Shown piece after piece: positions 47,057 to 58,400 of a stretch of 64,000 bases of DNA (positions are counted from its first letter, which is position 1; the number at the start of each line of letters is the position of its first letter). The position numbers were made by a program, and so were the translations under genes. Under the pieces are notes generated by a model. It saw only the letters and a program-made list of their open reading frames with translations. It searched no databases and was not told the origin of the DNA. This DNA is from Neurospora intermedia (taxonomy: Eukaryota; Ascomycota; Sordariomycetes; Sordariales; Sordariaceae): assembly GCA_037102815.1 (NCBI GenBank), contig BTPP01000003.1, positions 4,030,001 through 4,094,000 of the forward strand. Reading direction: 5' to 3'.

Positions 47057-50000
47057 ATGGCGGCAATTGTGGCAATCGCCGAGCTGGCTCGGGGGCTTCT
47101 CAGTTCAGACTCGAGCTTCGTGAGCGCCGTGAGCGCGCCTACCGATGCGTCCATCGATGCGTCTTCAAATGCGCCGGTGTCGTTGACCTCGACACCGCCA
47201 ACCACGGTCTCGCCGGATAACATGTCGCAGATCTCTGATGCCGATGTTAGTGGCAAACCAGATATCGTTTCCGTACCCAGTCTAGAGAGTGCCATCCCTT
47301 TGCTAGAGAACGAACAGCAAAACCAAGCTCGCCAACAGTTGCAACAAGAACAACAAGGGGCTGGCCAGGGGATAACAGAGCCCCAACCAGACGCCATTGT
47401 TGTGGTTCCCCAACCGCCTGCGGACCCCTCATTGCCCGCTCAACAGCCTGCCCCCGACACAACAGGTCGATTTCCGCGCCGTGCACGAGGCAACAAGGCC
47501 CCAGTATACAACCTCGCGAGATTGACCGGCACTTATGTGCATGGCAAACGCGCCTCGAAAGGTGACATTGTTCTCCAGAAGAAGCGAAAACCGAAAGGTA
47601 GAAAACTACAGGCTCTACTGGCCCAACAGGCTCTCGAAGCTGAGCAGGCTGCTCAGCTGGCCGCTCAGGGCGGAACTCCAGAAAACCCTGCCGCAGACGT
47701 ACCATCCATTCAACCAGCAACCCAGGAAACCGACAAGCCCGATTCGAACGCGCCCGCCGACACGCTCACCATCCCGCCCGTCCACGCGCCCGCAGCCCCC
47801 GAGCCCACATTTCCCGAATTCGCAGCTAGTCCCGACAAAAATGGCGCCGCTGAAGCACCCGACGCCCCAGCCGAGGAAAATCGCGTGAATCATGAGAGTC
47901 TCGACGCGTTGGTGCATGAAGCGCCACTTGAACTTTCCACAACAACGGCCGAACTGAGCTCGACGGCAAAAGCCGATACCGCACAAGACATAAACCTCGA
48001 CACCTGCGGCACGCTGATTCCCGCCCTGCCAGTCGATGTTCCCGACCATATCCCCGCGATCGCACCGAGCGCAACCAGAAAGCCTGACACGAGGGGAGCC
48101 AAGGCAACCGAGAAGGACGTAGTCAAGAGGCCCGTCGGGAGACCCAAGAAACACACGGTGACAAACATCGGCAAAGCAGCCAGGACAGCCCTCGTCGAGA
48201 CAGCCGAGCCGGCCACTGCCGAAAAAGTTAGGACGAACACTGTCGATGAAGCCGTAACAAGCTCCCCCAAGGAAGCCGTACCCAATGTCGAGAAAGAAGC
48301 TGAACGCGGCATCGAAAAAGAAGCGGAACCAAGCGGCACCGAAGATATACAAACAGGTGCATGGGAAGATGTTCCAGCAGAAACAACTGGAGATGTACAC
48401 ACGAGCACAGCCAGCCAAGTCAAAGCAGTCAAAGCGAAGGGTACCAAAACAACGAGAGGCAAGGCAACAAAAGCTGAAACGATCAAAGCCTCAGCTCTAG
48501 TCCCTGCCACGCGCAGAGCGACGCGTCATTCGGGCGTGCCCGTTGAAGACCCTATCTTGCCATTGATCACACCGGCATCGGGCAAAAAAGCCAAAACAGC
48601 TGGGCCTGCTCTATCTCGTGTCCCACGCGAGCTGAAACGCTTGCGAGATACTAACGAATTCGTTGGTATTGACACGCGTCCGATTCGATACTCTGTATGG
48701 AGCAACGGAAAGTATGTCAACGTAACTGAGGAGAAGGAGCCCACTGCACCAGCAAAGAAGAAGGCCAAGGTCGACAGCAGCACAGCTACAGTGCGCGAAG
48801 ATAGGAAGGATAAGACGGTGGAACCAGAGGCTCCGATGAACACCGACTCTTCTCGTCCAGCTGTCAAGCAAAAGCGCGTCAAGAAGTGGCTTAATAAGGG
48901 TCTCTACGCTGGCCAGCAGGCGCCCGAGGACGTTACCAAAAGCCTTACTACGCAAGAGAGGAAGAGGCTCTTGAATATCCCAGAACTCGCGAAGAGTGGC
49001 CCACCGAACAAGGTCCTTCCACTGCCGATTTTCAATGGATTGCGGCTGCTCATCGCAGGTCGTGATTTCAAGCTGCCGTTCGATGTCTGCCACCCATTGC
49101 CTCCCGGACAGCCCAAGCCTGCCGCATACCGCACCATGACAAAAAGTGAGTATATTATGAGACGGGAACGTCTGATTGCGATTTGAGTGTTTGATGGCTA
49201 ACCTATCTGTGCCATTTTCTAGACCGTTTCATTGGCCAGGCCGCGGCGATATGGAAGAAGACCCCTCACTTCGAGGATTTTGCGTCCAAGTGTGTATGTA
49301 CGCCTGAAGACGGATGCGCACAAGACTGCCAGAATCGTGTTATGCTGTACGAGTGCGATGATACCAACTGCAACGTCGGCAAGGAGTTCTGCCAAAACCG
49401 GGCTTTCCAGATGCTCACGGAAAGAACCAAGAAAGGAGGTCGTTACCGCATAGGTGTTGAGGTCTTCAAGACCGAAGACAGAGGATATGGTGTGCGTAGC
49501 AACCGCTGCTTTGAACCGCATCAGATCATTATGGAGTACACGGGCGAGATCATCACCGACGAGGAGTGTGAACGTCGAATGAATGAGGAGTACAAGAACA
49601 ACGAGGTGAGTTTTCCCCGGGATTGTTCTGTCATTGTCCCGCAAAGCTCTTATCACTGACATTCATCATAGTGTTACTATCTCATGTCATTCGACCAAAA
49701 CATGATTATTGACGCAACTACCGGTAGTATCGCGCGGTTCGTCAATCATTCATGCTCCCCTAATTGTCGCATGATCAAATGGATCGTCTCTGGGCAGCCG
49801 AGAATGGCGCTTTTTGCGGGTGACCGCCCCATTCAAACCGGCGAGGAGCTAACGTACGACTACAACTTTGACCCCTTCTCCGCTAAGAACGTGCAGAAGT
49901 GTTTGTGCGGTGCGCCCAACTGTCGAGGTGTCCTTGGGCCCAAACCTAAGGAAGTGAAGCCGCCCAAGCCTCCGAAGGCAGAGGTCAAAGGCAAGAAAAA

Positions 50001-50916
50001 GGCTGCTAAAAGGAAGCTCCAAGAGCTCCTAGCCAACGGGATAGAGAATGTTGTAGAGGGTGAGGGGAGGTCACCTAAGAAATTGAAGGTGGGTAACGCC
50101 CAAGCCGGCAAGGCGACCGAAGATACAGCAAAGGGAGCTCCAACATTCGTGTCGCGAAAGGTCTCCAAGGTGTCTGTCAGCGCCAAGTCCAAGGTCGCTT
50201 CAACGAAGACCACCAAGACGTTCACTCGGAAAGTCAGCATTGCGACGACGAGAGTTGTCAAATCCTATTCCAAGAAGGGCGCCGCCGCGAAGAGCAAGAC
50301 GATCACGCTGAAAGCTCCGTCAAAGGGTTCCAGCTTGACCATAGTCGCAGCTGATGCAGCCGGCTCTATCACAGCGGCAGGAACGGCGGGGGCTGAAGGG
50401 GAGGTAGGAAACAAAGCTTCCAAGACAGCCAGGGTAACTCCCAAGAATACGCCCAGGGCAAAGAAGATGGCGGACGCTGTCCAAAACACTCCTACTATCG
50501 CAGAGGGAGACGACGGCTCGATTTTTGATGTACCATCATCTTCTTCTGCAAGGAAACGCGCCCCCTCTTGGAAAGTGCGCGACTCGGGCGTAAAAAACGT
50601 ATCATCCCTCTTCAGAAAAGCCAGGAAATCACCTGTCAAGATCAAGGATACTGCCGATCCGGCGGCCAAGTCTACGGCAGCCACCACCAAGATCGTGAAA
50701 CCGCGCAAGGCTATCACGAAGGGGAAGGTCACAAGACCGGGCAAGGCGATGCCAAAGCTGACCGTTGCTAAGAAGACGGGCAAGTCCGTGGCCAAGCCTG
50801 CGACATCAAAGTCTGGCAAGGGATCTGTCAGCACTAAGGGTGCGACCAAGATTCGCCTCGTTAGCAAGGCTGCTGATGGCCAGGATGAAAATGCCGCACC
50901 GGAACCGGTCGAGTAA
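47057..50916 (+). CDS. ash1: ASH1-like SET-domain histone H3 lysine methyltransferase
   Basis: Three exons, 47057-49145, 49223-49605 and 49672-50916, give 1238 residues with introns of 77 and 66 nt. Order of parts: a long disordered Ala/Pro/Gln/Glu-rich N-terminus; an AT-hook-like motif (RPVGRPKKHT) near residue 360; a Cys-rich AWS domain (about 718-760, CVCTPEDGCAQDCQNR); the SET domain (about 770-895) with RFVNHSCSPNC for cofactor and active-site contacts and GEELTYDYNF; a post-SET motif (about 899-912, CLCGAPNC); then a 300-residue Lys/Ala/Thr-rich basic tail. AWS-SET-postSET proteins are the Set2/ASH1/NSD class, which methylate histone H3 Lys36. The absence of a visible WW or SRI region argues for ASH1 rather than Set2. 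Role in chromatin is by family. A second in-frame ATG at 47222 is possible. Confidence 0.88.
48100..48165 (+). other. AT-hook-like segment in ASH1-like protein
   Basis: The encoded KRPVGRPKKHT contains the GRP core flanked by basic residues that defines the AT-hook, a minor-groove binder of AT-rich DNA. It lies in the otherwise disordered N-terminal region, about residue 360. Confidence 0.6.
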
Positions 50917-52420
50917 AGGGAAACAGGCTGGGCAGTTCGTATACTGTTCTTTGATCGGGATGTGTTGTAACGGGCACTCGGTGTCATTGGAGGACGGCGT
51001 GTAAGATTCAGAGATATTTCAGGCTTTGGGGAGTGTGGCTAAAGATACAGGAGTTGTGAGTTTGGCTTGGTTACTTGGCTCTGATGTCCTTTTTCTGGTA
51101 TCTTATGGACGTGTGGTGTCTTTTGGTCCTTGTAGTCATAAAACGGGCGTTTGGCTTTTACATGATTCGTTCATCTTTTTTCCCCTTCTCCTCCCGGCGT
51201 CACTTGGTTGCTTGTAGTTTCTAGCTCCCTCATTCAGGCTGAGAGGTGTTGGTTTGCATCTAGGAAATACAATGAGCTGGAATTCACGCTGACTGGGAAC
51301 GAAGAAGCGGGCTCATCATTGGTTCGAGAATTCTTACAACAACCTAGCATGAGGTACCAACTCAGGCAGAAATCAACAGCGGGTTTTCTTGATCTCAAGG
51401 ATGTTCCGCCAGTCTTTTTTTCTTTGAAAAATGATGATCATGTTGTACTCACATTTGTGCTGTTCAAAGGGTATGGTACGTGCCATGATGTCGATCTCCC
51501 GCACCTCTCAATATCAACTCCGCGGCCTCCTTAGGCGCAGTTCAGTACTGCGACCTCCCTATACATCAAACAGTATAGTGTTCCCGTAACATACTCGGAG
51601 AGTCTAATGTAGTCAATGGTACAAAATACCACTCAGCCCGTAAGCCTTGCGTACCTCGCAAGGTCAACAGGCAGTTTAGGGGAGACTGCCCAAGATTGTA
51701 TGTTGTAAAGTCCGGTACCAGTATTCAACATGCAGATCGTGGGAATTTACACCTTTTCCATAAAAGATCATGAAAATCGGCCGGGAAGAAGTGGGAATTT
51801 TTGGTGGCTTGATATCGTCTGCTTTCAAGGCCTACTCTTTTCAATCATGGAAATTTCGAATCATAATTTTGCTGTATCGAACCTCAACAGATCCCACAGC
51901 GCTACTGGCTGCGGTTTGCGCTACACTACTAATCATTACACAAAAATACCGGGCTTCGGTGAGTGTGGATTGTCAGGGCCCGATGGCCACTAAGACGGCA
52001 GCGTAAATTTTCCACACCTTCTCCTTTTTTTTCGATTCTTCTGTGGAAGTGGAAATTCGGAACTTCACCGACGCTGGAGTGGGGCTCTCGCTTCTGCCCG
52101 CAACCCCACCTGGCTCAAGCAACCAATAGACGGTGGGATTACAGCAACGGAAGGTGGGAATAGGCCAGACCCACCCAGTGTCCGCTCGGCTCTTCATCAG
52201 GTCCTGATCCCGTCACGGTCAAGACGGGACGGGTACGTCTCCACAAGAATGATCATTGACTCCGCTGTACACGTGTGCCCGCTTTCCCATCTTGTCATCC
52301 CGCGTCTGCCATCGTCGAGGGTTCAGTTTTCAGCTTTGCAACGTCGTCTCCTGCGTCATGGCAGTTTGGCGATGTTGCGGCCAATAACCTCACATGTCCG
52401 GATATGGCCGATTTCATCAG

Positions 52421-52444
52421 GCACGTTGGCACGTTGGCACGTTG
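52421..52444. repeat. Tandem repeat, GCACGTTG x3
   Basis: Three exact contiguous copies of an 8-bp unit in intergenic DNA. Confidence 0.85.
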
Positions 52445-52604
52445 GTCCCATCAAGCTAGCTACCCGCCTCAGCTTGACGACCTGTGCTGAATCGATTTCT
52501 TTTCCATGAGATTGCCCGTATCTCTCCGCTCAGCCAACGGGCGGAAATGTGATTGGGCACTCCCGATCCTATCAAGTATCAAGCACCACCTTCAGCTCAT
52601 CCTC

Positions 52605-52640
52605 CCCTCCCTTTCCTTTCCTTTCCTTTCCTTCCCTTCC
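52605..52640. repeat. CCTTT pyrimidine microsatellite
   Basis: About five CCTTT-type units in a wholly pyrimidine stretch, intergenic. Confidence 0.75.
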
Positions 52641-55152
52641 CCGCAGACTCTCCCAACCCCGCGGAGAAAGACATGACAAGGCTTGAGCAAGGCTACTAAT
52701 CAAAGCCCACAGAACCTCCCCAGGGACCCCAACCCTCGCGCCTAACCCCCCCACACCTTCTCAGAATCAGGATCTCACCTCCAAATATGTAAACGCAACA
52801 GGATCAGTTTTCCGCTTTGGCAGTTCCTGGGGGAACATCATCTCTTGGCGTCAGAGCACGCTACGCTAGGCATCGTCATTCAAGCAGGGGTAGACATACC
52901 TCGGCGCCGCCGAAAACCGTGATTCCGGGACAGGGACAGAAATATCGATAACCTCATTTGGTGTCGGGTAAACGACCGATTACCCTACTACGTGTCACTG
53001 GATTTAGTCAGCCTCACGCACTGGCAGGTCAATCTGTCAGTTTCTATCTCCACTGGCCAGTTTCGTCGTTGTCGTCGTCGGCGTCGAAGGGTGTCAACAT
53101 CTCAACACCCGACCCCGTCCGTCGGTCACCGCCACGCAGCAGCCATCGCCGCGCCTATCACTATCACCAGCAAGGCTCGCCGGCATGAAGCCGGTGCCAA
53201 GAGATCAACAGACCCTTCCCTTACTGCTGCGCTACCTCAAAAAGTTGCCCAAGAGCAGCACGTTGCATGAGACAATAAAGCATCATGGTTTATCTTGTCC
53301 ACTCCCATACCCTACCATGCACATTTTAACTCAAATCGGAAACCGAGAGGGTGGATGCGAGGAAGGCTGGAAAGAGGGAGGGTGAGGTGCTGCAGCGTAG
53401 GAATAGCCTCATCATACCGCACCTCAACAAGTGCCGTGAGGCTGGCGGCGTCGCCCGCGCGGAACGCGGCAACGCGCCTAGTATTAATCCAAAAGCGGCT
53501 GTCATGGAGTAGCAGGAACCAAATGCACGTTTCTGACATTACCAGTCTTGGCAACATGCTCAACCCAACCCAAATCCAATCCATGTTGAGCTGGAACTGG
53601 ATCAATGAGAGGTGTGATTTGCGTCGGTGGCAGCAGCGGTTCAGAAAATCAAGATCAACACACAAGAAGAAAAGGATAGAGAGAGTAAATTATCTACATA
53701 CGTACCTGACCTATGTGTTTGGGTAGTAGGGAAGTCACCCCTCTCAGACACAACAACAATAACGACAACAGCAAAAGAATTGATGGTACGGTACCTCCAG
53801 GTAGGGCCGCTGGGTGAGATGAAAAACGTGTCTCATGCACTCAGGAAACAAGCGCGGGGAGAGAGAGGGTGGTGTGCTGCGCCGCTGTTCCATGTAACGG
53901 TGGGTTGTTGAAGTGAATTAGGCACGTCACCTCGTATCCAAGGGAACGAATAACATCTCTCTCTCTATGCCTTTTCAAAGTTTTCAGTCCATGAAAGATG
54001 TCTTTCGGATAAGGTGTTACGTACCTCTAAGGGTCCAGGATGACCGACATAACGACCAGTAGTAATCCGCAGCCAAAATGCAATGTCCTGCATGCAAGTG
54101 TGATACCCTAAGCAACATGGCAGCGATGATGTGCTTGTAACACTTCTAACTATAGGTAATGTGGATTGGCGCGCTAGCCAGTAGACAGACGTAGGTTGTA
54201 AAGGTAGGTAGGTGCTTCATGTGTAGTTCACACACACGGCATGAGTGTTGGTGATGCCCGTGGTGGTGGGTTGCAGCGACACTGTGACACATTTGTGCAG
54301 CAGTCCCTACCTACCTAATGTGTCATTCTGGGTGAGCAGCGATGCACAACAGCAAAGTGTATGCATGTCATGTAAAACAGTTTTTTTTTTTAGTCGCTTT
54401 GCAGGATAGAGATCCCGTAGAATGTGGTTCTATAGGGGGGGCTTACACTTGGATGCTGGGATGTAGCGAAGTTTCGAACTATCTATCTGAACTCGGTAAA
54501 TAACTTGAGAGAAAACTAACGTTGATACCTATTCCTTTTCTTTTATTTGTTTTGATTTTTAAGGGGCAGAAGAGGGGATGGGAGGGTGGGGGGGAAGCAC
54601 CACAGGCTGAGGAAATCTAAGTGATCTAGATCTCTGGGACTCTGATAATTGTAGGGATTGCTAACCAGGGAGCGTGCAATACTAGGGCTCCAAGTTTAGT
54701 CTAACCTAGAAGAACTCATTAGGCTTCAGGGAGCTTTTGATGAGGGGTGTAGGTCACAATGCATGTATAGTAACTTCAACCATCAGCGACGACGCTGTAT
54801 TTACATTTGTATGACAGACTGAGTGAAGCGATTCTAGATAAGCAAAAGGCAGAATAGGCAGTTCCAACTCCTCGCTCTGAACTCGCTTTTCCGTGGGCAT
54901 GAGCCACCGTTTATTCATCCTTTTCCAGCATTGGTACTGTGATCCGGACCGTTGAACTTCATGATAATCGCCCTCAGAGTCTCGCTCTGGGCCGTGTAAG
55001 AGAAGAAAAGAAAATAGAGCAAAACCCAAATTCTAGCAGGTGGTGTAAAAGAGTGTTGCAACAGAAACCCATATCGTTGTGTAATCCTTTCTTCATATGA
55101 CCTGTAACTTGTTGTATTTCAAACAGTCATGCGCTATTGGGCATCAAGATCC

Positions 55153-55441
55153 TCATCTGCCGGGGTTATATTCGATGGTGGTGACCGTGCAAGATGAGCA
55201 ACGTCTATGTTGGCAGTCGGGGCAATGTTCATCGATATCAATGTTTAGAGGCCCAAAGCGACAGGAGCTCTATATGAACAAGCTGTTAAAAGCCGGCGCT
55301 TCACAGACGGGCGTACCAGGGATCACCACTTACGCAGTACCAGACGGTTTTGGTCTTTGAGCCAGATCCTGGAGCACCACTGTGCTTGCCTCCAGAGGAG
55401 CTGGAGGTCTTGCTGGAAGAAGAAGTCGAGTGTCTGCCCAT
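55153..55441 (-). CDS. Small cysteine-rich (zinc-ribbon-like) protein, 74 residues
   Basis: This gene is too short to stand out as a single open frame and appears only when two exons are joined: 55441-55334 (36 codons) and 55269-55153 (38 codons plus stop), with a 64-nt intron (55333-55270; GTAAGT donor, TATAG acceptor). The first 30 residues are Ser/Gly/Lys-rich. Then comes a compact cysteine module: Cys36, Cys39, Cys52, Cys55, His57, Cys60, Cys63 (CX2C, 12 residues, CX2C, 4 residues, CX2C). The junction falls exactly between the first two cysteines, and alternative acceptors give an early stop, so the module is strong evidence for the model. Short proteins ending in such W-Y-C...C-P-x-C-x-H-x-R-C modules are common in filamentous ascomycetes and are presumed zinc binders; their function is unknown to me. 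No signal peptide is visible. Confidence 0.78.
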
Positions 55442-58400
55442 TTTGTCGACGTGTGGTTATTGAGTGAATGTGAAGGGGGAAGCCAGTGTCTTGAAGGGAT
55501 TGGAGGTGAGTGGATCAGAATTTTGGGAAGACCACAGCGTGGACTGGCTTTGAACTTGGTAGAAGATGTTCTTTGAATGTCTTGAGGATTCACAGAGAGA
55601 ACACTGAAGAGTGAGGATGATAATGATGAAAGCTATATGAGAATGGTGACTCGATAAAGGGAAGCCATGATGGATATTATACTCATCCATTGCCCACAAG
55701 AGTCGCAAATGGACGGGCTTAAACACTCATGTCAAAATCCCAAATGCCTTATTCTAAACTAAGCCATGGAATCTATTCAACCTCAGAGGCTTCGGGACCA
55801 GTGAACAAGTGACACCGGTACGCCTTGCGCTGTGAAATTTCCATGACGGCCATACCCACAGGACGAGTGGGTGTTTGAGGATCGGATCTGGGAGCATAGT
55901 GCTCTCAGATGGTACAAAGACGACACCGACCCGTCGTTGGCAGTGTAGTCCCGGTGAAGTGTCTCCACTCCTGGGCTCTGCCACTTGCTCAAGGCAAGGA
56001 CTCATACTAACGAGCGGCCTATCCGTCATTCCATGGAAAACAGTTTGTTCGAATCCACCAGATTGGACAACCATTGGTGATCGTTGAGCCGTCGTTAGGC
56101 TTGCATGGAACAGTTCTCGGTCAGTGTATTGAAAACCCAGGCGAAGCAAGGAAAGCAAAGTAGGGACGAGTGTGTGCCGGCGTAGAACCCGTACACAACG
56201 GGCAACTGTAACAAATCCCGGTGGTAAGGTAAGAGATGCCGAGACGACTTGCCCCAAAAAGTAAGGTATCTTGGTAACTTCCAGAGCCAGACTGCCGGTC
56301 TCGAACGGAAATCCCTTCACGCCCGGATTCAAGTTCACTGAAGAGTAGGTAGACACCCTTTTGTCCTCGATATTCCTGCCGGCTCACTTGTCGGTGTTGC
56401 CGGCGTGGGGTCGGATTGACGTCGGCGGAAGTGATGTGATAAAGTTCTTGGCTTTGTAGTCGAAATAACTGAAACAAAACCTGGTTTTATTCAGTCAAGA
56501 ACGTTAATCAATTTTTTTGGTCTGGGTAAGGGAAGCCTCGGAGATGCAGAGCTCTACCCCCACCCCCGTGACCGTGAAGCGACGGCATGCGGCTCTTTCT
56601 GCATACCGACACGTGGGAAAGTACCTACACTCGTACTGCATGTGTAGGTACATACCATTTAGTTGCAGCGTACTTCTTTTACTGCATTCAGCTTAGGTCT
56701 AGACCTTGCATACATGTGAATAATACCTCTATTTCAGAAACAGACTAAATACAATACAGGACGTTACATACCTTGGCTCAGCTGTGTCAAAAGTCTCGTG
56801 CGGTCTTCCGTCATCCAGTCAACGGCGCAAAGGCCCTGGCGGTGCCATGATATCTCGTTCGCCCTTTCTGCCTAAGTGAGAGTGCAGAATCTGCACTTTC
56901 CTCCAAGACTCTTCAACACTGCCACGACCTGGAGCTTCCCACCGCCCGCCATCATTCTATCGATACGTCCGAGTCGTCCATGCTCACCGACCAAATCTCT
57001 CGATTTCATCATAACCCTGTCGTGCCACCGGCAGAGCACTCCTGACGCGAGCGCGTCAACTCCGCGAATTGCTCGTTTCGCTTTTCCTTCGTTGGCAGAT
57101 GACCGCCTGCAATATCCAACCCGCGCATGTAACCAGAGGGCAGTGCTGGCCGGACCTACTACCTGCCCAGGCAGTGAGCCCGGCTCCAGCCGCAACCAGA
57201 CCCCTTCCTGCTAATACCAGCCACAACCGCACACTTCTGCCTGACTTGAACGTTACTTCCCCTTCTTTGCCCTTCACCCTCCGACCAGCGCTGCATTCCG
57301 CCGACTCAATAGTGAGCGAGCAGAGGTACAAGTTGCGGCTCCGCGGGTAACTCTGTGACTCTGCGGCTCCGTGACGACAGAGATTCAGTTGTTGGACGAT
57401 CAATCGACCGTAAAGAACATGCCGGGATCAAAGACTGGCTACTGTAGCACCGACAAACGACACCCCATGTCTTCGGATGACTTTCAACTGCCTCGTGGGA
57501 GCCATGCGGGCTGCCCATCATTTGAGCAAAAGAGGCATACATGCCCTCGCACTACCATGGAAGAACTTTCTTCTGTGACATTCTCGACGAACATTGTGGA
57601 TAAGGCATATGCCGGCTAGGGCCTTGCCCTCAGGACAGATACCTCTTATGTCATGGTCGGACTGGAATTGCGACAAGGAAAGATCAAGTGACCATAACGG
57701 ACGTCGGCCCCAACACTCCGCCTCGATTGAACAGGTCAGGCCGCGGTGATTGAGCGCATGTCGATGGTACCTCTTCGTCGGGTGTTGGACTTCACCACAT
57801 GTCTCATACTCTCTATGCTTATAAGCGGAAGGACACTTGATGAGAAAATAGTCTGCGAAGAGAACAAGGCAAACAAATGGTGATCTTTCTGCGACAAAAA
57901 AGGGAGAAACTGACCACAACAGATGAATGGTTTCGTTTACCTATTCGGTTGGTCCATACTCGCTGCTTCGGGTCGTGACCCCAGATGATGAGTGCTTTCA
58001 ATGACAGACCCTGGTTGAGGGCAAGAAGCTACCCCGATGAGAGAGCAATTGTGTAAGGAAATGAGGAAGAGACGACAAGGTGTTGAGTTTCATACTCGCA
58101 TCCTAAAGAATCCCTTAGCCACGACTTGAGACGGAAATACGGCGCAGGCATAAATCCTTGTCATAGTAAACCGCTTCGTGGACCAACTTACTTGTTGTCT
58201 TGACGAACAGACCGACCGGGCATTCAGGCCTGAAGTGAGATTACGGTATAATCAACGGGAGGCAAGCAATACCAGCTCGGACTGGCTTCAGGTGAGCTAT
58301 TTCCTTCTGACTTTTCGTTTTTCGGCAAGATGACCCTGTTCGATCTCCGAATGTGGCTAATAAGTCTTTTTAGCAGATGTTTCTCAATGGCAAGATGAAC

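Larger units (their letters stand above)
50917..55152. other. Intergenic, no recognisable gene
   Basis: No domain-bearing frame was found. It holds an 8-bp tandem repeat (52421-52444), a CCTTT-type pyrimidine repeat (about 52605-52640), and many short TAGGTA/TACCTA words around 53790-54320. Overlapping frames near 52950-53910 on both strands are not supported. Confidence 0.5.

Noticed and set aside
47057-50916. Set2 as the identity of the SET protein
   Set aside because: AWS-SET-postSET fits both, but no WW or SRI region is visible and the tail is a simple basic sequence; ASH1 type is preferred.
55910-55990. Plus-strand stretch reading T-K-T-T-P-T-R-R-W-Q-C, loosely like the nearby small cysteine-rich protein
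   Set aside because: Only one of the needed cysteine pairs is present and no exon continuation restores the module; likely coincidence.
55754-56356. 200-codon open frame on the minus strand
   Set aside because: No family recognised and no intron structure; kept out as probable chance, though a translated search would settle it.
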